A program made the position numbers and the translations under genes. Shown in pieces: positions 53,035-60,578 of a DNA stretch of 64,000 nt. Source of the stretch: Verrucomicrobiota bacterium (GTDB lineage: Bacteria; Verrucomicrobiota; Verrucomicrobiia; Verrucomicrobiales; Verrucomicrobiaceae); the NCBI GenBank assembly GCA_017301975.1, contig JAFLEI010000010.1:1-64000 (forward strand), read 5' to 3'. Position 1 is the first letter of the stretch, and the number at the start of each line of letters is the position of its first letter. The notes below the pieces were generated by a model that was not told where the DNA came from, did no database searches, and worked only from the letters and a program-made list of their open reading frames with translations.

Positions 53035-53796
53035 TCATTCTTGATTCGAGCGGAGCCTGAGAATTCGCAACGCGGCCACAGCGGCACCAAATCCGTTGTC
53101 GATGTTGACCACGGTGAGGCCGCTGGCACAGGAGGAGAGCATGCCCAGCAAGGCGGCGATGCCCTTGAGACTGGCGCCATAACCCACACTCGTTGGGACG
53201 GCGATCACGGGAGTCGCGACGAGTCCGCCCAACACGCTGGGCAGAGCCCCCTCCATCCCGGCGATGGCGATGACGATGCCGGCTGCACGCAGATCATCCA
53301 GGCGCGCCAGCAGACGATGCAGCCCGGCAACGCCGACATCCGTGATGCGATTCACATGTGCACCGGCAAATTCAAGAGTCTGCGCTGCTTCTTCGGCCAC
53401 AGGCAGATCCGATGTGCCGGCGCACACCACCGCCACAGGCACCGTGGAAAAAGAAGCGCTCATCTGCCCGATGCGATACAAACGTGACACAGCGTCATAG
53501 CCGCCGGTGGGAAAACGCTGCTGGAGCTGAGCGGCGATCTCCGGATTCACGCGTGTGGCGAGCGCACAACCGTGGGCTGCGAGGAGGGCGGTGAGGGCAT
53601 CCGTGGTCTGGGCGAGAGTCTTCCCTTCAGCATACACCGCCTCAGGAAAGCCCTGACGAATCACGCGGTGAGTGTCGGCCAGAACCTCGCCAGCTTCCAC
53701 GAACGGCAGTGTGCGCAGGCGTTCCAGCGCCTGGTCCGGCGGCAGAGTCCCGGCGCTGACTTGGGCAAGGAGTTCACCGAGCTTCGATTCGTTCAT
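53035..53796 (-). CDS. larB: Nickel-pincer cofactor biosynthesis protein LarB
   Basis: This 253-residue protein has a PurE-like carboxylase domain in the C-terminal half: AVVCAGTSDLPVAEEAAQTLEF, RITDVGVAGLHRLLARL, VIAIAGMEGALPSVLGGLVATPVIAVPTSVGYGAS and NIDNGFGAAVAALRIL. LarB carboxylates and hydrolyses nicotinic acid adenine dinucleotide to give pyridinium-3,5-dicarboxylate mononucleotide, the first step of the nickel-pincer nucleotide of lactate racemase-type enzymes. Its start overlaps the larE stop by 4 bp. LarC and the dependent racemase are not in the window. Confidence 0.95.
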   Translation of the reverse strand: MNESKLGELLAQVSAGTLPPDQALERLRTLPFVEAGEVLADTHRVIRQGFPEAVYAEGKTLAQTTDALTALLAAHGCALATRVNPEIAAQLQQRFPTGGYDAVSRLYRIGQMSASFSTVPVAVVCAGTSDLPVAEEAAQTLEFAGAHVNRITDVGVAGLHRLLARLDDLRAAGIVIAIAGMEGALPSVLGGLVATPVIAVPTSVGYGASLKGIAALLGMLSSCASGLTVVNIDNGFGAAVAALRILRLRSNQE

Positions 53797-54593
53797 GAGG
53801 AGCGGGCTTTGAGCACTTCGTTCATGCTGCCGGAGCGCAGTCCCACGAGATCAAGGGTGACGTAAATGTAACCCGTGGCGCGCAGTGCGGTGGTGATGGC
53901 GTCGCGATGCTGAAGGGCGCGGAGAAGATCCACTTCGGGCACTTCCAGCCGAGCGACATCGCCGTGATGACGCACACGCAGCTCACGGAAACCAAGATCA
54001 AACAACGCGGCCTCGGCCCGCTCGATCTGGGAAAGCAGCTTCGGTGTCACGCTGGTGCCATATGGAACGCGGGAGGCGAGACAGGCGGCGGCGGGCTTGT
54101 CCCAGTTTGGCAGACCGAGGGCGTGGGCGAAGTGACGCACATCCTGTTTGCTGAAACCGAGATCATGCAACGGGCTAAGGATTTGCAAATCGCGGGCTGC
54201 GGCGCGGCCGGGGCGCACGTCGAGCGTATCCTCGGCGTTCATGCCATCCAGCACATGAGGAATGCCGTTTTTTTCCGCGAACTCGCGCAGGGCACGATAG
54301 ACGTTGTCTTTGCAGAAGTAGCAGCGATTTGGCGCGTTCACCTGATAGGAGGGATCGTTGACCTCTGTGGTGGGCAGCAGCTCCAGCCGCGCACCCAGCT
54401 GCTGAGCGAGCGTGACGGCCTCGTCCTTTTCGCTTTGCGGCAGGCTGGGTGAAACGGCGAGGAGGGCGATGACATTTTCAGCGCCCAGCGCATCCAGTGC
54501 CGCTTTAAGGACGAGCGTGCTGTCCACGCCTCCCGAATACGCGACGGCCACGCGTCCAAGAGGCCGCAGGTGATCTTTGAGTTTTTGAATCAT
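53793..54593 (-). CDS. larE: ATP-dependent sacrificial sulfur transferase LarE
   Basis: This 266-residue PP-loop ATPase has the motif SGGVDS at 20-25. It also has RCYFCKDNVY (Cys91, Cys94) and the conserved AACLASRVPYGT with Cys171, which corresponds to the sulfur-donating cysteine of LarE proteins. It adenylates and thiolates the LarB product during nickel-pincer cofactor synthesis. Its stop overlaps the start of larB by 4 bp and its start overlaps the EpsI stop by 4 bp. The gene is thus embedded within the exosortase operon, not in a lar operon. Confidence 0.95.
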   Translation of the reverse strand: MIQKLKDHLRPLGRVAVAYSGGVDSTLVLKAALDALGAENVIALLAVSPSLPQSEKDEAVTLAQQLGARLELLPTTEVNDPSYQVNAPNRCYFCKDNVYRALREFAEKNGIPHVLDGMNAEDTLDVRPGRAAARDLQILSPLHDLGFSKQDVRHFAHALGLPNWDKPAAACLASRVPYGTSVTPKLLSQIERAEAALFDLGFRELRVRHHGDVARLEVPEVDLLRALQHRDAITTALRATGYIYVTLDLVGLRSGSMNEVLKARSS

Positions 54594-55303
54594 GAGGATT
54601 TCATCAGGCCTTTCTGGAACTTCGGAGCGAGGCTGTGAATGAGAGAGAGAATCATTTGCACGGTTTCCGCATCGTCACGAGGACGTTCGCCACTTTGCTG
54701 CGGCGTGAGATTGTCCGTCACGAACGCCATGACGGAGGGATAGGCCCAGCGGTGATTCACATTGCGCAGGACGCTGTCCCTAAAGCTGAGCAACTGACGT
54801 TCCAGATTGCTCGGCGTGCTGATATCGCTGCCAACGAACCAGTAAATGTAATGCGCACGCAGCAGCCGCTTGGACCGGTCCGGCCTGAGATCCTCACGCT
54901 GAATGGCAAGGTCACGGACGCGCAGGATGGCCCCTGAGAGCATCTTCACCTCGCGGACGGTTGAACTCGTGATGCTCCAGCCCTGGCCATCGAGACAGAC
55001 TTCGGGGCGATGAATGCTGCGGGTGTCGTTGCCGGCGATCACCAACGAGGCATGTGCAAAATCGCGAGTCTCGATGGATCTGCCGGGTGTGTAATACCTG
55101 CGTTTTTTGATGATGGTATCTGCGGGAAGCAAATCACGCTCCCTGGCACCGGGGGCTTCGCTCTCGCCAACAAAACCACCCGCCACCATGGGCAGCTCCT
55201 CCAGCACGCCCGCCGCCTCACCGCCTCGGGGCTGAGGAGAAAACTGGCAGAGCAGCAGGGTCATGCCGCAGAGAAGCAGGAGAATGAAAGCACGCGTGAT
55301 CAT
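54590..55303 (-). CDS. EpsI-family exosortase-associated protein
   Basis: The protein has 237 residues from the ATG at 55303, with one N-terminal hydrophobic helix (AFILLLLCGMTLLLCQF). The rest resembles the EpsI domain found beside or fused to exosortases: RRYYTPGRSIETRDFAHASLVIAGND, then SIHRPEVCLDGQGWSI, and a late LRAHYIYWFVGSD. The RPEVC segment with its conserved cysteine is the best-preserved block. EpsI proteins are required in exopolysaccharide and PEP-CTERM systems but their reaction is unknown. It overlaps both exosortase and larE genes by 4 bp. Confidence 0.87.
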   Translation of the reverse strand: MITRAFILLLLCGMTLLLCQFSPQPRGGEAAGVLEELPMVAGGFVGESEAPGARERDLLPADTIIKKRRYYTPGRSIETRDFAHASLVIAGNDTRSIHRPEVCLDGQGWSITSSTVREVKMLSGAILRVRDLAIQREDLRPDRSKRLLRAHYIYWFVGSDISTPSNLERQLLSFRDSVLRNVNHRWAYPSVMAFVTDNLTPQQSGERPRDDAETVQMILSLIHSLAPKFQKGLMKSS

Positions 55304-56274
55304 AAGACCGGGGCGACGACCTGGCGTGAAACCGTACGCGAACGTTTGAAGCCCTGGCCGCCAAACGAGCGGTCCAGCAGCCATGAGGCGAGTTGCAGCA
55401 GAAGCAGCGCCACGAGGAAGACGACGATGCCGGTGAATTCGTGGAAGGCGGACACCTCCGTCTCGGCATCGCCAATGGCCCATTGCTGGCCGACGACCAT
55501 GGCTGTGAAAATCAAGACCAGAATGCGCATCATGTTGGCCACGATCGCGATGGGCAGGATCAGGCTGAACAAGGCAACCCTGCGCCACATCAATCGCTGG
55601 CGAAAGTAGCTGAACAACGCGCCGACAACGAGCAGGGCAAACAACGAACGCATGCCAGAACACGGGGCGGCGATGCCCACGCTGAACAAGTCGCCCGCTT
55701 TGCGTCCCAGCGCCATGTCTGGCATGGATTGAAGCGCGGTGCCGGAGACGAGGGAATCGATTCCCAAGGCATTGAGGACAAAGCCTGTGGACTTCACCAT
55801 GAGAAGCCGCATCTGGTAGCCGATGCTTTCCTCCAGAAAGGGCAGCGGCCACATGAAGCCAAGCATCAGCCAGGCAAACAATCTTGCACGGCTGCGCTGA
55901 CCGCCATCGAGCCAAAGGGAGGCACCCGCAATCAAAGTCATGATGGCCAGGTAGCCGCAGTAGAAGTTGTTGGCGCGAAAACCGGCGTAGTAGAGGAACA
56001 AGGCGAGAACGATGAGTGCGAGCCCCCATGAGCTGGAGCTCGCGGGAATCTGCGCGAGCTGGCCCCGCCGCCTCCAGAGGAGAAAGCCGACGATGAACGG
56101 CAGCAACGCGCCGTGCTGCCAGGTAGGGTCCTTCCACTGCATGAGCAATTCGGCAAGGATTGTGTGGCGGAAGTGGCCGTAACCGGCCGCATATGGCTGG
56201 ATGGCCATGAGGAGCCATCCGCTGGCGGCAAGAAGAGCCAGCACAAGCCATGAAGATGCGCGCAAAGGACTCAT
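55300..56274 (-). CDS. Exosortase (membrane cysteine transpeptidase for PEP-CTERM proteins)
   Basis: The protein has 324 residues from the ATG at 56274, with about eight transmembrane helices. All three catalytic residues are visible: Cys205 in APCSGMRSLFALL, Arg250 in ANMMRILVLI, and His278 in AFHEFTGIVVF. Exosortases recognise the PEP motif of C-terminal sorting signals, cleave near it and transfer the protein to a cell-surface partner. The nearest likely substrate is the PEP-CTERM repeat protein at 21241. An upstream small membrane protein frame overlaps its start by 4 bp, and EpsI follows with a 4-bp overlap. Confidence 0.93.
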   Translation of the reverse strand: MSPLRASSWLVLALLAASGWLLMAIQPYAAGYGHFRHTILAELLMQWKDPTWQHGALLPFIVGFLLWRRRGQLAQIPASSSSWGLALIVLALFLYYAGFRANNFYCGYLAIMTLIAGASLWLDGGQRSRARLFAWLMLGFMWPLPFLEESIGYQMRLLMVKSTGFVLNALGIDSLVSGTALQSMPDMALGRKAGDLFSVGIAAPCSGMRSLFALLVVGALFSYFRQRLMWRRVALFSLILPIAIVANMMRILVLIFTAMVVGQQWAIGDAETEVSAFHEFTGIVVFLVALLLLQLASWLLDRSFGGQGFKRSRTVSRQVVAPVL

Positions 56275-56459
56275 GATGATTGCCTGAGGGAGATCCAGGA
56301 ACAGGTGTCCCCGAGGCCCGGCATGACCAGCCATTTCTTTAACTGGTCCTGCCACCTTTGAAATTCATTGAAGGCAAAAGTCAGGAGTGCGATGATGGAA
56401 GCCACGTAGATGACATGATGGGCCATGGGGCTGCATGCAAGACAGCAAGGCAGAATCAT
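56271..56459 (-). CDS. Candidate small membrane protein upstream of exosortase
   Basis: The frame is 62 codons from the ATG at 56459, or 51 from the ATG at 56426; it is open further upstream into the start of the divergent GT9 gene. The predicted protein begins with a cysteine-rich ILPCCLACSP segment. It has one hydrophobic helix (VIYVASIIALLTFAF) and then a basic, aromatic tail (NEFQRWQDQLKKWLV). Its stop overlaps the exosortase ATG in a TGA/ATG arrangement, as for the other genes in this operon. No known family was recognised and no Shine-Dalgarno sequence is evident. Confidence 0.42.
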   Translation of the reverse strand: MILPCCLACSPMAHHVIYVASIIALLTFAFNEFQRWQDQLKKWLVMPGLGDTCSWISLRQSS

Positions 56460-56496
56460 CGGGACAAGATTCGAGGAGAAGCCTGCCAAAAAACCA

Positions 56497-57507
56497 ATGC
56501 TCAAGACGCTGCTCATTTTCAAGGTGAACCAACTCGGCGACAACGTCGTGTATCTTCCTGTCGTGCAATCACTTGTGGCGATGCATCCGGACTGGCGCAT
56601 CGTGGTGCTGACGAGTCCGACAGCGACGCGGCTGTATGAAGTCTGCTGCCCCGAAGTGGAAGTCATCTCTTACGAGACGGCGGGATTTAATGGCGCATGG
56701 CGGCGTCCCGCGCGGCTGTGGGCTTTGTGGCGGGATATTCGAAAACTCAAACCGGACGCATGCCTGCTGGGCAGTGATCAGGGAAGTGTGGCGCATTTTC
56801 TGGCGAGATTCAGCGGCGCCAGGGTGGTGGTCGGGCCGGAGGCCGAGCGGGTGAAGCTGAATGTTCTTTTGAATCTTCGTCTGCCTCCGGAAGGAGAGGA
56901 GTCTGTGGCGATCTACAACTGGCGCATCGCGCAGGCTCTGGCAGACCATTTGAAACTGGCCGCATTGCCAGAAAAAATGCCTCCCCCTGACTTGCGTTCT
57001 TTTGGCCGTGAAGAACATGCCTCGGTCGTGATGCATGCCGGTGCGAGTCGTGCCTACAAGCGCTGGCCGCTGGACCGCGCTGTCGAGTTGGCGAACAGGC
57101 TGTCCGCCCGGCATGCCGTGACCTGGTTTGAGCAGGATGAGCCTGAAGAGGCCAAGCTGAAGCCGCAGGTACGACGGGTGAAACCGGGGACTCTGGATGA
57201 TCTGGTGCGCGTGCTGGCGGGAGGCAGGCACTTCATAGGCAACAACTCGGGACCGATGAACATTGCCTCCGCGCTCGGCGTGCCGGGAACCATCTTCAAC
57301 GGTCCTTCGACTTCGAACTGGGATCCGCCCTGGCACACGCATGGCTTTGACATTCTTCGTGACCCCAAACTGGCCTGCCAGCCGTGTGATCAGCTTTCGC
57401 ATCCCGTGAACGCCTGCCAGAACAAGGAGCGGCCGATGGCCTGCATGGACCGCTGGAGCGTGGACGAGGTGCATCGAAGGATCGAAATGCGGCTAGCTGC
57501 GGCCTGA
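56497..57507 (+). CDS. GT9-family heptosyltransferase-like glycosyltransferase
   Basis: The protein has 336 residues from the ATG at 56497, which gives the family start LLIFKVNQLGDNVVYLPVVQSL. Two GT-B domains follow. Donor-binding elements are VVMHAGASRAYKRWPLDRAVELAN and GNNSGPMNIASALGVPGTIFNGPS. A Cys-rich C-terminal segment (KLACQPC, NACQNKERPMACM) is common in this family. It probably adds heptose from ADP-heptose to a lipopolysaccharide-type core. The GmhA-like gene at the window end supplies part of the heptose pathway. It is the only plus-strand gene in the polysaccharide island and overlaps the 3' end of the convergent methyltransferase gene by 15 bp. Confidence 0.88.
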   Translation: MLKTLLIFKVNQLGDNVVYLPVVQSLVAMHPDWRIVVLTSPTATRLYEVCCPEVEVISYETAGFNGAWRRPARLWALWRDIRKLKPDACLLGSDQGSVAHFLARFSGARVVVGPEAERVKLNVLLNLRLPPEGEESVAIYNWRIAQALADHLKLAALPEKMPPPDLRSFGREEHASVVMHAGASRAYKRWPLDRAVELANRLSARHAVTWFEQDEPEEAKLKPQVRRVKPGTLDDLVRVLAGGRHFIGNNSGPMNIASALGVPGTIFNGPSTSNWDPPWHTHGFDILRDPKLACQPCDQLSHPVNACQNKERPMACMDRWSVDEVHRRIEMRLAAA

Positions 57508-58302
57508 GTCGGCCCACTTGCGATTGATGAAGAGATGAACGTCATCGCAATCGGCGGAAACTTTGAGGCGGTCAAAACTGAGGTCTGCCAGATTTTGATG
57601 AAGTGCGTCCCGTTGCGCGGGCTCCGCAGTGTGAATTTCGATGATCAGATAGTGAACACGTCCCAGGCTGCTGGCGGAGTCACCGAGCAACACTTCGTAC
57701 TCAGCACCTTCGACATCCATCTTGCAAAGATCCACGGCTCCGGCACCGAAGCCGCGAGACATGATTTCATCAAGCGTGAGCAATTCGATGCATGCCATCT
57801 CATTCACGGTGGCATCCGCCGTGCCATAGATGGAGAAGCCGGTGCCTCCTGATGGGAATGAAAGCGTGAGCTCACGCGGATAACCGCCGATGGCGACGTT
57901 CAGGATCTTAGGCCGAAGTCCGGCGTTCTGCCTGATGTTGAGAGAGAGCCGCGAATAGGTGAAAGGATTCACCTCGACGCAGGTGAGAGCGTCAAACTGG
58001 AAGCCCAGGTCGAGGCATAGCAGCGGGAAGCCGCCGCCATTGGCTCCGAGGTCCAGCAGCCGCAACTGCTTGGGCAACTGCATTTCCTTGAAGAGTTCGC
58101 GATACATCGGGCCCGCGATGCAGTCACGGGTGCCGCTTTGATCTCCGGCAAGATGATCCACCAAGAATTTCAGGCGGCCCTTCGCATAGATCGTCCAGCC
58201 GAGGGATCTGCCTAGAAAGCGCTGGCAGAGCGTGAAAGCCACCCTGTCGAACTGGGTGATGGCACGCAGGCCGTAAAGGGCATCGAAGAACTTTTGAAAC
58301 AT
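57493..58302 (-). CDS. FkbM family methyltransferase (copy 2)
   Basis: The protein has 269 residues. SAM motif I is LLDLGANGGGFPLLCLDLGF, followed by CVEVNPFTYSRLSLNIRQNAGL, and the FkbM hallmark CKMDVEGAEYEVLLGD occurs near residue 200. The N-terminal 60 residues are basic and helical. It is probably a sugar O-methyltransferase for the surface glycan. It is not closely similar to copy 1 outside the SAM motifs, which suggests a different acceptor. It lies 21 bp downstream of the glycosyltransferase gene on the same strand and appears to end that transcript. Confidence 0.87.
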   Translation of the reverse strand: MFQKFFDALYGLRAITQFDRVAFTLCQRFLGRSLGWTIYAKGRLKFLVDHLAGDQSGTRDCIAGPMYRELFKEMQLPKQLRLLDLGANGGGFPLLCLDLGFQFDALTCVEVNPFTYSRLSLNIRQNAGLRPKILNVAIGGYPRELTLSFPSGGTGFSIYGTADATVNEMACIELLTLDEIMSRGFGAGAVDLCKMDVEGAEYEVLLGDSASSLGRVHYLIIEIHTAEPAQRDALHQNLADLSFDRLKVSADCDDVHLFINRKWADSGRS

Positions 58303-58323
58303 GGAATCGGACGTGATCAGTGT

Positions 58324-59475
58324 CTATGCGGCGAGCTGATGCTGGATAAATGCGGCCCACTGTGCCGCGACGGCGTCATTGGTGTAGAGCCTGCGCGTGC
58401 GATCGAGCTGGCTCTGAGCGATGGCGGGGTCCTGCATCACCCCCCGAATGCGCGAGGCAAGCGCCGTGGCATCTCCCTGGGGAAAAACAGCTTCTTCGTG
58501 GCCGATGACCTCGGGAATGGCGCCGCTGCTGGAGCCGAGGGTGGCAACGCCGCAGGCCATGGCTTCGATGAGGACATGGCCGAATTGCTCCTCCCAGCAA
58601 AGCTGCATGGTGCGGACAGGTTTGCTGGCAAGCACAAAGACATTGAGGCAGCGCAGGAAGGCTGGAATTTCAAAATGCGGACGTGACGGCAGGAGATGCA
58701 GCCAGGGACGCGTTTGCTGCTGGTCCTTGAGCCAAGACTCGAGTCTGCCTGAACCGAGGACGGCGAGATGAACGGTTTGCAGAGCGTCGCATGCCTGAAG
58801 CAATTCGATCAGTCCTTTTTCTTCTGTCAACCGACCGCAGTAGCCGACGATGAAGGCTTCCGCAGGCAGTCCACAGTCCTGCCGCAGAGCGGCGCGTTCT
58901 GCCGATGATGCGGAGCGATGATTGTCGAGATCGACACCGAGCTGCGGCGCTACCAGCACCTTGTGTGCGCGGGCTCCACGCCGCTGCACAAGCTGTGATG
59001 CGGCTTGATTACCGGCGATGATGAAGTCAGTCGTGGCGGTCATGGCTCGATAGACAGGAGCGAGGACACATCCTTTCCAGCCAGGACGTTCCACATTTTC
59101 CCAGGTGAACTCACCAAACAAAGCCCGTGGCTGCAGCAGGGATTTCAGGAGGCGCGCCTGCCAGCAGACGAGAGCCCAGGGTTCATTTTCAACGAGCACC
59201 ACATCAAAAGGGCGCGACCGCATGACGGTGGCGAGGCCGGAGTAGCGAAAGGTGGTGGAGGTTTGACCCGAACGCGGCAGACGGATCAGCTGGTAACCGC
59301 GTGAGGGGGCGTCGGAGTCGTTGTCGTAGTCGGAAGAGGGCCGTCCAAGGATCAGGTGCTGCTCGGGCGTGGACGTGACGCAGACGAGATCGAAATATGC
59401 GGCGAGCGCCTGCAGCTTCTTGCGATTTTCGAGCGCGGCGTAGGTATGGCCGATGAGCAGCAGTGCGGGTCTCAT
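58324..59475 (-). CDS. GT4-type glycosyltransferase (copy 1)
   Basis: This 383-residue GT-B enzyme starts MRPALLLIGHTYAALENRKKLQALAAYFDLVCVTS, an acceptor domain with the N-terminal GHTYA loop. The donor domain has IVGYCGRLTEEKGLIELLQAC and the E-x7-E region LIEAMACGVATLGSSSGAIPEVI, the signature of GT4 retaining enzymes. Sugar specificity cannot be predicted. Its start overlaps the stop of the next upstream glycosyltransferase by 4 bp, so the two probably act one after the other on the same glycan. Confidence 0.9.
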   Translation of the reverse strand: MRPALLLIGHTYAALENRKKLQALAAYFDLVCVTSTPEQHLILGRPSSDYDNDSDAPSRGYQLIRLPRSGQTSTTFRYSGLATVMRSRPFDVVLVENEPWALVCWQARLLKSLLQPRALFGEFTWENVERPGWKGCVLAPVYRAMTATTDFIIAGNQAASQLVQRRGARAHKVLVAPQLGVDLDNHRSASSAERAALRQDCGLPAEAFIVGYCGRLTEEKGLIELLQACDALQTVHLAVLGSGRLESWLKDQQQTRPWLHLLPSRPHFEIPAFLRCLNVFVLASKPVRTMQLCWEEQFGHVLIEAMACGVATLGSSSGAIPEVIGHEEAVFPQGDATALASRIRGVMQDPAIAQSQLDRTRRLYTNDAVAAQWAAFIQHQLAA

Positions 59476-60578
59476 GCAAGAGATGAGGCGGCGCCAAAGA
59501 CCGCCTCACTGGCGGCAGGCGCGGAGGAAGACGCCTCGGCGAAGATTTGTGCCCAGTCTTCCCCTGCAGGCAGGATGCTGTGACGCTTGAGAAGCATCTG
59601 CCGGGAGTTTTCGAGAGCGGAGAGGAAGTCGGGGGAGTCGCGCTGGTCTTCGATTTGATGACAGGCGCGCGCCCAGGCATCAGGATCGAGATTGTGGAGC
59701 ATGGGCACGGGATAGCGGCACTCTGAGAAGAGCTCGGTTAGGCCCATGCTATGATTGGCCAGCACCGGCACGCCGGCGGAGATGGCTTCCATCGCGGCGG
59801 TGAGGCCGGCGGGATTATCACATGGGATAATGGGAAGAAGCACCATGGGCGCGGCATGCAAGTGCTCAAGGTACTCACGATGAGAAGCGTTCATGACGAG
59901 CTCAAAACGCGGATTGGCGACTTCCTCGGCAAAGCGGGAGGGCAACGACGGGATGCGGGCGATGCGAGTGATGGACAGGCCGGCATGAAGCAGCGGAGCA
60001 ACGATGGATTCATCCCGGCTGATATTGCCTGGCAGAAGAGCGCGGGTTTTTGGCACATCATCCGGAGGCTGAAACCAGCCGGTGTCGATTTTCCATGGAC
60101 GTAACAGCACGCGGTGAGAGCCCAGGCGCTGCGAGGTGGCGGCGAACTGTTCGGACGTGATGCACTCGACCTGGAAGGCGGGGGCAGCGTTTTTCAAGGC
60201 GGAAGCAAGCCGCTGAAGCGCGGTGTCGTGGTAGGTGACACGACGAATGGTCTTTCCTTCGGTGCGAAACAGGCCGCAACGGGAGAGCATGAGCAGCACT
60301 GTGTAGTGCATGCCATTGAGGCAATAGATCATGCGCGCCCGGCGAAGAGCGGGGAAGTTTTGCCTGATCAGACGGAACGCGGCGTTCAGGCGACGGAGCG
60401 CACCGCTTTGTTTGCGGTGATAGTCGCATTCAAGCTGCTCATCATTCTGAAACCATGCGCCAACGAGCGCCCGGCCTTGTGCCGGCATGGGCACGGCATC
60501 CAAAAAGCGACGCGGCCTGCCGCTGTAGTCGTACAGGGCGTGAGGTGCCAGGACGACGAGAGGTGACGAATCAGCCAT
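59472..60578 (-). CDS. GT4-like glycosyltransferase (copy 2)
   Basis: The protein has 368 residues from the ATG at 60578; a start at 60614 would lengthen the overlap with the upstream gene. The C-terminal donor domain shows TAAMEAISAGVPVLANHSMGLTELFSE, the GT4-type E-x7-E region. The N-terminal domain is divergent, with VVLAPHALYDYSGRPRRFLDAVPM. It overlaps the O-antigen ligase gene by 8 bp and the next glycosyltransferase by 4 bp. Confidence 0.8.
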   Translation of the reverse strand: MADSSPLVVLAPHALYDYSGRPRRFLDAVPMPAQGRALVGAWFQNDEQLECDYHRKQSGALRRLNAAFRLIRQNFPALRRARMIYCLNGMHYTVLLMLSRCGLFRTEGKTIRRVTYHDTALQRLASALKNAAPAFQVECITSEQFAATSQRLGSHRVLLRPWKIDTGWFQPPDDVPKTRALLPGNISRDESIVAPLLHAGLSITRIARIPSLPSRFAEEVANPRFELVMNASHREYLEHLHAAPMVLLPIIPCDNPAGLTAAMEAISAGVPVLANHSMGLTELFSECRYPVPMLHNLDPDAWARACHQIEDQRDSPDFLSALENSRQMLLKRHSILPAGEDWAQIFAEASSSAPAASEAVFGAASSLA

